Shown: piece by piece, positions 1 through 6,766 of the stretch
Layout: every line of letters starts with the position of its first letter
Position numbering within the stretch: position 1 is the stretch's first letter
NCBI GenBank assembly: GCA_030638785.1
Contig: DAOWDY010000002.1
Location: forward strand, 1-29,596
Source: Candidatus Thorarchaeota archaeon
GTDB taxonomy: Archaea > Asgardarchaeota > Thorarchaeia > Thorarchaeales > Thorarchaeaceae
DNA length: 29,596 bases
Direction: 5' to 3'
Made by a program: the position numbers and the translations under genes
The notes under the pieces: model-generated
What the model was told of the DNA's origin: nothing
Databases searched by the model: none
What the model saw: only the letters and a program-made list of their open reading frames with translations

Positions 1-748
1 AACCTGCCCACTGAGACCATGAAACATATGAAGGATTATTACTTCCGAAAACATCCTGAATATTCCATGTCGTACCAAAGAACCACAGAATGTGACTAGC
101 CAGGATCAGAACAGTAGGTACTAGATATTCCATGTGATTCCCATGAACAACCAGAGGATATTGTTTCCATTTCCAAGACCTGAAGCCTACAGCGACACCC
201 ACAGAAATCAGTACGATTAACTCAATTAATGGAAGTCCTAAAATAGTTAGGCCTAACATTCCGATGTCAATCGCGGTGAAGAGCACCATAAAGAACAGCG
301 CGGTGAAAATGAATAAACCTGAAATTCGTCCTCTGAACTTAGCAATGACGGTTCCATTCAGAGCTACAACCCACATAGCGGCAAAGAAAGACAAACACAC
401 AAACACCGAGATAACCCATGCTTCAATCATTCCCACAAGGAATCCGTCTGAATTTCCTAGAAGATTCCCAAGAAGACCAATGATAACAGGAGTCACTCCA
501 GATAGCATAAGGAGCGGTGTACGTTGTTTTACTCGGTCCAATGTGAAGCTGACGAAAAGTAGGGAAAGAGCACCACAACCTGCTCCGACACCTAACCAAT
601 ACACATGGTCAATTCCTAATGATGATAGGAGAGTACCAAAAGCTAATTCCTTGATCACAAAGAGAAAGTACCCCATGACCGGAGATAGGAATAGAAAGAA
701 GAGCGCGTTCCGTAATGGAAATTCCCGGTATTCTAGCAATAATCTCAC
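1..748 (-). CDS. Polytopic membrane protein, C-terminus cut by window edge
   Basis: The minus strand is open from a stop near 812 down to base 1, giving 249 residues from a GTG at 748. Translation shows about seven hydrophobic segments separated by short charged loops such as FRGRISG and GFRSWKWK, as expected of a polytopic membrane transporter. The layout is loosely like half of an MFS carrier, but no signature is clear enough to name it. An ORF on the plus strand at 264-830 is rich in Arg, Thr, Pro and Asn and looks like the shadow of this gene. The start is uncertain: no ATG is available, GTG 748 or TTG 739 are the first usable codons, and a TTTAAA box at 831-838 lies about 85 bases upstream. 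The gene runs off the left end, so its full length is unknown. Confidence 0.7.
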   Translation of the reverse strand, partial: MRLLLEYREFPLRNALFFLFLSPVMGYFLFVIKELAFGTLLSSLGIDHVYWLGVGAGCGALSLLFVSFTLDRVKQRTPLLMLSGVTPVIIGLLGNLLGNSDGFLVGMIEAWVISVFVCLSFFAAMWVVALNGTVIAKFRGRISGLFIFTALFFMVLFTAIDIGMLGLTILGLPLIELIVLISVGVAVGFRSWKWKQYPLVVHGNHMEYLVPTVLILASHILWFFGTTWNIQDVFGSNNPSYVSWSQWAG

Positions 749-830
749 CCTGAAGCTAACGAAGTCAGGACTAAGTACAATATGGACATTTCGATGTTCT
801 CTTTCAAAAAAGACCTACACGCATGAATAG

Positions 831-838
831 TTTAAAAT
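831..838 (+). promoter_or_regulatory. TATA box in divergent region
   Basis: TTTAAAAT lies about 45 bases before the TTG start of the longin-like gene, leaving room for a short leader carrying the AGAGG ribosome site at 862-866. The core is near-palindromic, so it could also serve the minus-strand membrane gene. Called by eye only. Confidence 0.4.
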
Positions 839-875
839 GACAATTTCGGAGGCTCATGGTAAGAGGTTATGATGT

Positions 876-1766
876 TTGAAGGGTCGCTTACGTGTTCAAG
901 AGTTCATGGTCTTGACACCCGGTGGTGTCCCCTTATTCCACTATTCCGTCGATGGGACTCGTAAAATGGATGAGCTGCTATCAGGGTTTCTCACAGCTAT
1001 AACGAGTTTTGCGAGTGAATTCGGAGAAAAATCAGTTCAAAGCCTGTCCTTCGAAGGTTCTGAGATTATGTATGAACAGGGCGATGGGGAAACACTCTTC
1101 ATCTTCTTAGTAGATAGCACTGCACCGAAAAAAGTTCTCAGGACTGTACTGAAAGACCTCAGCAGAAAATTCGTCATTAAGTATCAGGAAGAGTTGCAGC
1201 TAGACCTTCCGATAGAAGAAGCATATCTTGGCTTTTCAGATGATGTTGAACGCGCGATTGTATTTTATGAGGAGATTCTCACTGTAACAGCTAGTCTTAG
1301 TGCCTTTGTTGTACCTTCAATAAAAACGAAAGCACTTGATATAGCTATAAAAACAGAAAGTTTACTGGATAATTTCCATCGGGATTTTGGAAATGCAGGA
1401 ACGAGAATATTGGATACAATTGATAGCAAGAAACCTATCATGACTATTAGTGAAGAACTTGGCATGGAAATAGACGAGGCCTATGAGATTATCGAGTATC
1501 TAGTGATATGGGGAGTTGTGAATATTGCAAGAATGTGTCCGAAGTTGGAAGAGAATGATGCTAGATTCGATGCATTTCTTGATCTCATCGGGCTGCCGAA
1601 TAAGGAGTATCAATTGCTGAGAAGGGCAATTCCTCTATGCAATGGAACACGCTCTATACCAGAGATCAGTGAACGTCTTAGTGTAACGAATGAAAGGCTC
1701 TATGAGTTACTCTTTAAACTTGGTGACCAGGTAGCATGGAGCCTAACACAAGTCACAGGATTATAG
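876..1766 (+). CDS. Longin-like N-terminus plus tandem winged-helix protein
   Basis: 296 residues. Residues about 7-120 carry the pattern GGVPLFHYS, then alternating strands and helices ending in a long amphipathic helix. This resembles longin/roadblock-type domains of Asgard archaea that interact with small GTPases. The C-terminal third holds two helix-turn-helix-like units, about 170-225 (TISEELGMEIDEAYEIIEYL) and about 240-296 (SIPEISERLSVTNERLYELL), which resemble winged helices. The next gene has the same ends, so the two are paralogues. The start is TTG 876 with AGAGG nine bases upstream. Aligning with the paralogue, whose MVKEI matches RVQEF here, supports a start upstream of the internal ATG at 906. 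It is first in an operon with the paralogue and a ParA-type ATPase. Its role is not known; scaffold or regulator is inference. Longin versus roadblock cannot be decided by eye. Confidence 0.8.
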   Translation: MKGRLRVQEFMVLTPGGVPLFHYSVDGTRKMDELLSGFLTAITSFASEFGEKSVQSLSFEGSEIMYEQGDGETLFIFLVDSTAPKKVLRTVLKDLSRKFVIKYQEELQLDLPIEEAYLGFSDDVERAIVFYEEILTVTASLSAFVVPSIKTKALDIAIKTESLLDNFHRDFGNAGTRILDTIDSKKPIMTISEELGMEIDEAYEIIEYLVIWGVVNIARMCPKLEENDARFDAFLDLIGLPNKEYQLLRRAIPLCNGTRSIPEISERLSVTNERLYELLFKLGDQVAWSLTQVTGL

Positions 1767-1804
1767 TTGAAGAGATGACACAAAACTGAAATCCTTCAAA
1801 TTTC

Positions 1805-1830
1805 TATACTGAGTTCTGAGATTCAGTATA
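1805..1830 (+). repeat. Inverted repeat in the spacer before the second longin-like gene
   Basis: TATACTGA (1805-1812) and TCAGTATA (1823-1830) form a perfect 8-base inverted repeat around a 10-base loop. The right arm overlaps a TATAAAG box (1827-1833). It may be a regulator site or an RNA hairpin between the first two genes of the operon. Confidence 0.45.
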
Positions 1831-1833
1831 AAG
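1827..1833 (+). promoter_or_regulatory. TATA box before second longin-like gene
   Basis: TATAAAG is centred about 30 bases before the ATG at 1860, the distance expected for a nearly leaderless archaeal transcript. It suggests that the second and third genes can be expressed apart from the first. Confidence 0.45.
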
Positions 1834-1859
1834 TTGCTTCAAGAACCAAGGTGTCGAGT

Positions 1860-3161
1860 ATGGTTAAGGAAATACTAATCCTTAGAGTTGGAGGCATCCC
1901 ATTATTTCATTACAGTGTTAGTGATGAAAAGAAACTCGATGAGCTAGTTGCAGGATTCCTCTCAGCCTTGGGAGCATTTGCAGAAGAAGTGGGAGAACAG
2001 CAAATTAAGGTTATGTCATTTGCTCAAAATAAATTTGTATGGGAAAGAAAGGGAGACCTATATTTCATTGCACTTGTAGCGATGGATGATAGTGAGGAAA
2101 TCTATCGAGCAATATTGCAAAATCTCTCAGATCAATTTGTTAGCAAGTACTATTCAGAACTTAGAAAAGATATAGTGGCTCATAAGGAATTTTACGAGTT
2201 CACGGAAACGCTTGAAGTGACACTACAGAAATTTGATGGTATTCCAGGAATTGCAAGACGCTATAAAACAGGACTGCTTCCCTTAGCTTCGTTACGCTCA
2301 CTGAAATTATCTCTTACTGAGATCGAATCAGCCCCACAAATATTACGCGGTGCCTTGGTGACCTTAGATGGTTTTATTGTTGTTTCAAACCTCAGAACCT
2401 ATGAGCTCGAGGCTGCATTAGATCGTATCGGACGTTTGGACCCATCAATTGATTTAGACAACTCACGTTTTGCTAAACACTCCTCACTTGAGCCCAAAAC
2501 ATCATTCTTCTTGTATCCTGCCAAGAATATTGGTATCGCATCATTCATTGTCTTGGATGGTGTTGAACCAAAGATCCTTGAAGATGCAATCGACCCATTC
2601 ATCAGAGCCATCAAAGCAACCAGCTTTGAAGAGATGAAAAAAGTTTACCCTCTAACACCTGAAAAACAGATGGGTTTCTATGACTATGATGTTATTATAC
2701 CAACACCATCGTTGAATGAGGTAATGGATGACTTCAGTCGCGTATCTGCAGGTCTTCCATCTAGTGCTTTAGCGAATATTCTTGCATTTGTTAGAGCCGC
2801 AGATGGAAATAGAACTATTCTTGAAATTCAAGAAGCTGCTAATCTTTCTGAAGTTGCGGTTACAGAAGCGATTGCAAATTTAGTAATGTGGGGAGCAGTC
2901 CAAGTTGCACAACTTTTTCCGGTTATAGGAGAGAGAGATGATAGATTTGCAGCCTACTTGGAGGTCATAGGAATTCCTAAGAAGGAGTTTGACATTTTGG
3001 ATATCATCTGGAAATACTGCACTGGTGGTCTTTCCATAAGAGAAATATCTGAGAAGTCCAATATACAGCCTTCACGTATTGTTGAGATACTTCGAAAACT
3101 TGGCAATTATGTGACTTGGCAACAAGAACGGAGATTGGAACATGACAGGCCGAATAATTAG
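1860..3161 (+). CDS. Longin-like, central domain and tandem winged-helix protein
   Basis: 433 residues from ATG 1860. This start has AAGGTG six bases upstream; an in-frame GTG at 1851 lies inside that ribosome site. The N-terminal ~120 residues (VGGIPLFHYS, then FLSALGAFAEEVGEQ) match the first gene's longin-like region, and the C-terminal ~130 residues match its paired winged-helix units (MWGAVQVAQLFP against IWGVVNIARMCP). Between them lie about 120-140 residues absent from the paralogue, including ALVTLDGFIVVSN and NIGIASFIVLDG. Their alpha-beta pattern could be a roadblock-like or second longin-like domain. The last codons overlap the next gene by 20 bases, implying translational coupling. 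The product is probably cytosolic. Partnership with the ATPase is inferred from the overlap. Confidence 0.82.
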   Translation: MVKEILILRVGGIPLFHYSVSDEKKLDELVAGFLSALGAFAEEVGEQQIKVMSFAQNKFVWERKGDLYFIALVAMDDSEEIYRAILQNLSDQFVSKYYSELRKDIVAHKEFYEFTETLEVTLQKFDGIPGIARRYKTGLLPLASLRSLKLSLTEIESAPQILRGALVTLDGFIVVSNLRTYELEAALDRIGRLDPSIDLDNSRFAKHSSLEPKTSFFLYPAKNIGIASFIVLDGVEPKILEDAIDPFIRAIKATSFEEMKKVYPLTPEKQMGFYDYDVIIPTPSLNEVMDDFSRVSAGLPSSALANILAFVRAADGNRTILEIQEAANLSEVAVTEAIANLVMWGAVQVAQLFPVIGERDDRFAAYLEVIGIPKKEFDILDIIWKYCTGGLSIREISEKSNIQPSRIVEILRKLGNYVTWQQERRLEHDRPNN

Positions 3162-3894
3162 CATTCACTCATTTCGCGGAGGTACAGGCAAGTCGAACAT
3201 AGCAGCTAATCTTGCTGCTACTGCTGCACTAGCTGGAAAGCGAGTCGCAGTCATGGACACTGATATGGCATCCCCAGGAATCCACGTGATTTTTGGTATG
3301 GGTCGCAAGAAAATGAAGTACACTCTAAACGACTATCTCCGTGGAGATTGTGATATCGGTCAGACTGCGATTGACATGACAGAAAAACTTGGAATCAAAC
3401 CAGGCAAACTGTTTCTCATTCCTAGCTCAATGACAGCGACTGACATCACTCGAATCCTTAGAGAGGGGTATGAGATTAGCGACCTTCGAAATGGCTTCAA
3501 TGATGTAATCAAGCAGAAAGATCTTGATTATCTTATCATCGACACACATCCAGGACTAGATCGCGAAACCCTACTGTCAATGGCTACTGCAGATTACCTC
3601 TATGTTGTTGCAAGGATTGATGAACAAGATCTTCTTGGAACTGCAGCAACTCTTAGCGTTGCTAGAAAGCTTCAGGTACCTGAAATTAGAATTATAATTA
3701 ACAAGAAACCCTCGATCTACGAGGATAAGGCAATCATCAAGGAAGTCGAAACAAAATTCAAGGCCCGCGTCGCAACTATCATTCCACTTCTGCCCTTGCT
3801 TATTGAAGTAGGTAGTAGATACATAGTAACACTAAGACACCCTGAGAGTGAGTTTGCCAAGAGCATGACAGATCTCTTCAAAGTAATGAGCTAA
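3142..3894 (+). CDS. ParA/MinD-family P-loop ATPase
   Basis: 250 residues. The deviant Walker A motif is at 11-19 (FRGGTGKSN) with the phosphate-binding Lys at 17. The family's signature lysine, normally just before GG, is Arg12. The A' motif VAVMDTDMASPG (36-46), Walker B LIIDTHPG (131-138) and the adenine-side INKKP (186-190) are intact. Relatives (MinD, ParA, Mrp, GET3/ArsA) dimerise on ATP and position or deliver cargo; which role applies here is unknown. The ATG lies within the end of the longin-like gene and has GGAGATT six bases upstream. There is no ParB, MinC/MinE or flagellar gene nearby, so ordinary plasmid partition or division-site placement is not supported. Its apparent partners are the two longin-like proteins. 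Confidence 0.9.
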   Translation: MTGRIISIHSFRGGTGKSNIAANLAATAALAGKRVAVMDTDMASPGIHVIFGMGRKKMKYTLNDYLRGDCDIGQTAIDMTEKLGIKPGKLFLIPSSMTATDITRILREGYEISDLRNGFNDVIKQKDLDYLIIDTHPGLDRETLLSMATADYLYVVARIDEQDLLGTAATLSVARKLQVPEIRIIINKKPSIYEDKAIIKEVETKFKARVATIIPLLPLLIEVGSRYIVTLRHPESEFAKSMTDLFKVMS

Positions 3895-4022
3895 CCAAGT
3901 GCATCGATAAAATAGATTATAGCTAGAGCACCAATAATAAGAAGGAAAGAAACTGCTAGCAAGAGGAAGAGTAAGAATCCCTCGGGTTGTTCATCTGGTT
4001 CAGAATATTCTGCGTATGTCAT
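3891..4022 (-). CDS. Small single-pass membrane protein (43 residues)
   Basis: A short minus-strand ORF, ATG 4022 to TAG 3891. The first ~14 residues are polar and acidic (MTYAEYSEPDEQPEG) and are followed by an uninterrupted ~25-residue hydrophobic helix (FLLFLLLAVSFLLIIG and on) and a short tail. This is a typical tail-anchored or single-pass arrangement. The stop overlaps the stop of the convergent ParA-type gene by a few bases. No strong ribosome site is visible, and chance cannot be excluded at this length. The compact, clean membrane-peptide composition favours a real gene. Confidence 0.5.
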   Translation of the reverse strand: MTYAEYSEPDEQPEGFLLFLLLAVSFLLIIGALAIIYFIDALG

Positions 4023-4142
4023 TCTGTTCTCGTACTTTCTATCAATTGAACTGTAATAGCCTCTTTGAATTGAGAACTAAGTCTGAACCACAAGATTTCT
4101 ATCTTCATCAAGCACTGTTTTGTTTAGAGGAGACCACCCCCC

Positions 4143-4589
4143 ATGTCTGTCGAAGTTAGAATAGCTGATGCATTGGATAGACAAGCTCTCAAGGAATTTT
4201 ACTCTAGAGAGGGGATGGACTTCCAAAAACTAGCAAGTAGATTAACTCCATCAGCAAGCGGAATGGCCAAAGAAACGATGTTTATAGTAGGGGTCACTTC
4301 TGAGATTGTTGTAGCTGCACTTCGTCTGGATATTGGTCAAGATCCATCTCTTGGGAAAGTTGGTTTTGTACAGCACTTCGAGATAGAAGATGAGCTTGAA
4401 AAAACAGACCTAGGATTGAAGATGCTCGAGAAGGCAATAGAGATTGCTGAAGAGAAGAATCTGCGCTGTTTAGATGCATTGATATCAGAAGAGAAAGCCG
4501 ATGCTATCAAGCTCTTCAAGAATTCAATGTTTGATGAGCATCACAGGGAGGTTCTCCTTCGACGGGACTTCAAGACACGGATCTTCTAG
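4143..4589 (+). CDS. GNAT-like acetyltransferase family protein
   Basis: 148 residues. The start VEVRIADALDRQALKEFY fits the first strand and helix of GNAT enzymes. Strands follow at about 46-62, then LGLKMLEKAIEIAEEKNLRCLDALI (about 94-118) in the place of motif A, and LFKNSMF with a final strand at the C-terminus. GNAT proteins move an acyl group from acyl-CoA to amines. The usual R/Q-x-x-G-x-G/A pyrophosphate loop is not clear here (EKTDLGLKM), so acetyl-CoA binding is uncertain. AGAGGAG lies 11-17 bases before the ATG. The 3' end overlaps the convergent oxidoreductase gene by four bases. The substrate is unknown. Confidence 0.65.
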   Translation: MSVEVRIADALDRQALKEFYSREGMDFQKLASRLTPSASGMAKETMFIVGVTSEIVVAALRLDIGQDPSLGKVGFVQHFEIEDELEKTDLGLKMLEKAIEIAEEKNLRCLDALISEEKADAIKLFKNSMFDEHHREVLLRRDFKTRIF

Positions 4590-6409
4590 TTATCACATAA
4601 ATTCTCGAGACCTAGATGTTTTATCGTTTCGTTAGTCGGTATTCCATCAGCATGCCAACCAAGTAACTCGTAGTATTCTTGGAGACCTGCCTGCAAGTCC
4701 TCCTCGTTCATGAAAGAGCGCATCCCCTCTCGAGGCCCATGAGTCTGAGGTTCCCAAAGTCTTGGAGGTATAGTATCATCAGCTTGGGTCATGCCTTCTC
4801 TGACATTGAACATACGTGTGAGAGTCTCAATCCTGCGACCAATCTCCGTCATACGTTCTTGTGTATAATCTAGACCGGTAGCTCCGTTGACCATTCGTAC
4901 CATTTGGTCCATTGTTAATGGAATTCGATTTGTGAAGTGACAAACCTCAAGGCAATCCTTTATTGTTTTTTCAAAACGGCCATGTAGTAGTGATTCCACA
5001 ATTGGTACAACAGAAGTATCAGGTGGGACAGCCTTGGCGGGCCATCCTCTAAGATGACTGGCACCAATATCGCCAGTTGCGTAGAGTAATCCTTGGCCTA
5101 ATCGACCCCTCGGATCCCATGCAGGAATCTCAAGTCCTTTGACATGAACTGCAAAACTCTCGCTACCTTTTCCAATCTCTTGAGACGACTTCTTGACTCC
5201 ATTAGAGAGGATTTCACCAATTCCTTCTTTCGTGGCTAACATTGATAGAAGGCGCATTGCTCCTGTCGTATCACCAAAAGGCAATGAAAATCCGATTTCA
5301 TCTTCTGATAGAATACCTCTCTCGAAAGCTTCCATTGCGAATCCAATTACTCCGCCAGCGCTTATTGTGTCCAAGCCAAGATCATCGCAGAGATAATTGA
5401 GTTTCAGAACTGCTTCTGGGTCACTAATCCCAATATTTCCCCCAAGGAGACCAAGGGTTTCATACTCAACCATGGACTCGATTTCTAGTGAGGGGTCACG
5501 AGGGTCATTCGTTTTGAATGCATGAGTACAATGCATAACACAATGAGGGCAAGAATGCTGTCCCTTCACACCAAACTTTTCATCCATTTCCACATGATCT
5601 AATCTTCGAAACTCGTCGAAATATCCATTCTTAAAATTGAACGCAGGATATTGACCAACTTCGTTAGCTATCTCAACAAGATGACGTGAACCATACTTCT
5701 TGAAATCAATATCTAAGTTCTGCCATTTTGTATTGAATTCTTTATTGACTTCTCGAATTGCATCAACATTGTGGGCGTGAATCTTGTTCGTTCCACGAAC
5801 AACAACTGCCTTGAGATTCTTTGAACCTAGTACAGCTCCTCCTCCTCCACGTCCAGTCTGATGTGCTACTTCGCAGCATGCGGTAGCAATTAGTGATTGA
5901 TTCTCGCCTCCAGGTCCTATTGTATAAACTGAGAAATCCTTTCCATACTTTTTGTGAAGAAGGTCAGTCGTTTCATACACACCCTTCCCCCAGTATTCTG
6001 ACGCATCCTCAAAGGAGATTATGTCGTTATCGATGATCAAGATTTTGGGAGAGTCTGCCCGTCCTTTCAAACAAACTGCATCATATCCAGCCTTCTTGAT
6101 ATCCCTACCAGTAGGTCCACCACAGTGTGAATCAAGAAAGATTCCAGTCAAGGGGGATTTTGTGACGATTGACCATCGACCTACACTTGGAGCAGGTAGT
6201 CCCTGTAAGGGACCACTAAGAAGAATAAAGATATTCTCCGGGCTAAGAGGTTCAACTCCTTTACTAAGATACTTGTAAAGGAGATAAGCACCTAGACCTT
6301 TCCCACCTATGAAATTCGTATATACTGTTTCTTCTAGATGCTCAATTGAGATTGTTTCTGTAGTGAGGTCTACCCAGAGTATTTTCTTGTTCCAGCACTC
6401 ATGTGTCAT
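4586..6409 (-). CDS. Aldehyde:ferredoxin oxidoreductase family (tungstopterin)
   Basis: 607 residues, the normal family length. These cytosolic enzymes oxidise aldehydes to acids with ferredoxin as acceptor, using a tungsten bis-pterin and one [4Fe4S] cluster. The N-terminus (KKILWVDLTTE, then FIGGKGLGAYLL) is the classic AOR beginning. Cluster ligands are C287, C290 and C294 (CPHCVMHC) plus a late Cys in KDCLEVC (486 or 490). TGRGGGGAVLGSKNLKA and the GASHLRG stretch are pterin- and active-site-region hallmarks. The start is ATG 6409; a TTG at 6424 would add five residues ahead of the usual N-terminus. The gene lies 27 bases after a 49-codon ORF and is probably co-transcribed with it. The aldehyde substrate cannot be told from sequence, and no pterin-synthesis genes are in view. 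Confidence 0.93.
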   Translation of the reverse strand: MTHECWNKKILWVDLTTETISIEHLEETVYTNFIGGKGLGAYLLYKYLSKGVEPLSPENIFILLSGPLQGLPAPSVGRWSIVTKSPLTGIFLDSHCGGPTGRDIKKAGYDAVCLKGRADSPKILIIDNDIISFEDASEYWGKGVYETTDLLHKKYGKDFSVYTIGPGGENQSLIATACCEVAHQTGRGGGGAVLGSKNLKAVVVRGTNKIHAHNVDAIREVNKEFNTKWQNLDIDFKKYGSRHLVEIANEVGQYPAFNFKNGYFDEFRRLDHVEMDEKFGVKGQHSCPHCVMHCTHAFKTNDPRDPSLEIESMVEYETLGLLGGNIGISDPEAVLKLNYLCDDLGLDTISAGGVIGFAMEAFERGILSEDEIGFSLPFGDTTGAMRLLSMLATKEGIGEILSNGVKKSSQEIGKGSESFAVHVKGLEIPAWDPRGRLGQGLLYATGDIGASHLRGWPAKAVPPDTSVVPIVESLLHGRFEKTIKDCLEVCHFTNRIPLTMDQMVRMVNGATGLDYTQERMTEIGRRIETLTRMFNVREGMTQADDTIPPRLWEPQTHGPREGMRSFMNEEDLQAGLQEYYELLGWHADGIPTNETIKHLGLENLCDN

Positions 6410-6436
6410 AAGAATCAATTCCAAGAGGTTCCCAAA

Positions 6437-6586
6437 CTAGGATATCTCAATCTTGCTAATCTTTTCGAGTTGTAGCCCATGCAGATTCTTGAGAATAGCA
6501 GAAGTAACATCGTGGATGAGATCACTTACAAATTCGTTCATTTTAATTTTCTTTCCACTAACATATAGTTCAAAGTCAGAAGCCAT
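6437..6586 (-). CDS. 49-residue protein upstream of the oxidoreductase
   Basis: Minus-strand ORF from ATG 6586 to TAG 6437, absent from ordinary long-ORF scans because of its size. The sequence begins MASDFELYVSGKKIKMNEF and goes on to a helix-rich half (VSDLIHDVTSAILKNL) and a short final strand (KISKIEIS), so it reads as a folded beta-beta-alpha-beta miniprotein and not as noise. GTGATTAGA just before the ATG resembles a ribosome site, and a TATA box at 6617-6626 sits at the right distance. It is 27 bases from the oxidoreductase and so likely the first gene of that transcript. I have an impression that similar short proteins are common in archaea but cannot name a family. Confidence 0.7.
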   Translation of the reverse strand: MASDFELYVSGKKIKMNEFVSDLIHDVTSAILKNLHGLQLEKISKIEIS

Positions 6587-6616
6587 TCTAATCACTGTAA
6601 AAGTCACGGTTTAGGG

Positions 6617-6626
6617 ACCTTATACC
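6617..6626 (-). promoter_or_regulatory. TATA box of the 49-aa ORF / oxidoreductase operon
   Basis: On the minus strand this reads GGTATAAGGT, about 35 bases before the ATG at 6586. That would give a leader of only about 10 bases. Confidence 0.5.
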
Positions 6627-6702
6627 GTTGTTGGTTTCAGGAAGCGAAAGCTACTTAGTGGGGTTATGCAGAACACAGAGTTCGTGAGCGCGCTCCGATA
6701 CG

Positions 6703-6712
6703 AATATATACC
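6703..6712 (+). promoter_or_regulatory. TATA box of the large membrane protein gene
   Basis: AATATATACC is centred about 60 bases before the ATG at 6767. A transcript starting about 25 bases downstream would carry GTGAGG (6752-6757) as ribosome site. Confidence 0.5.
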
Positions 6713-6766
6713 CTCCCGAATCGTAGCGAACTCGTTGATGACCATCACTATGTGAGGAATTTAATT

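Noticed and set aside
264..830. 188-residue plus-strand ORF
   Set aside because: Composition is rich in Arg, Thr, Pro and Asn without a folded pattern, and the minus strand of the same region encodes a clear multi-helix membrane protein.
1860..3161. Programmed duplication or mobile element behind the two similar genes
   Set aside because: No flanking direct repeats, transposase or terminal inverted repeats; an ordinary old tandem duplication explains the paralogues.
3142..3894. Plasmid or chromosome partition locus (ParA)
   Set aside because: No ParB-like gene or repeated centromere-like sites are visible, and the operon partners are longin-like proteins.
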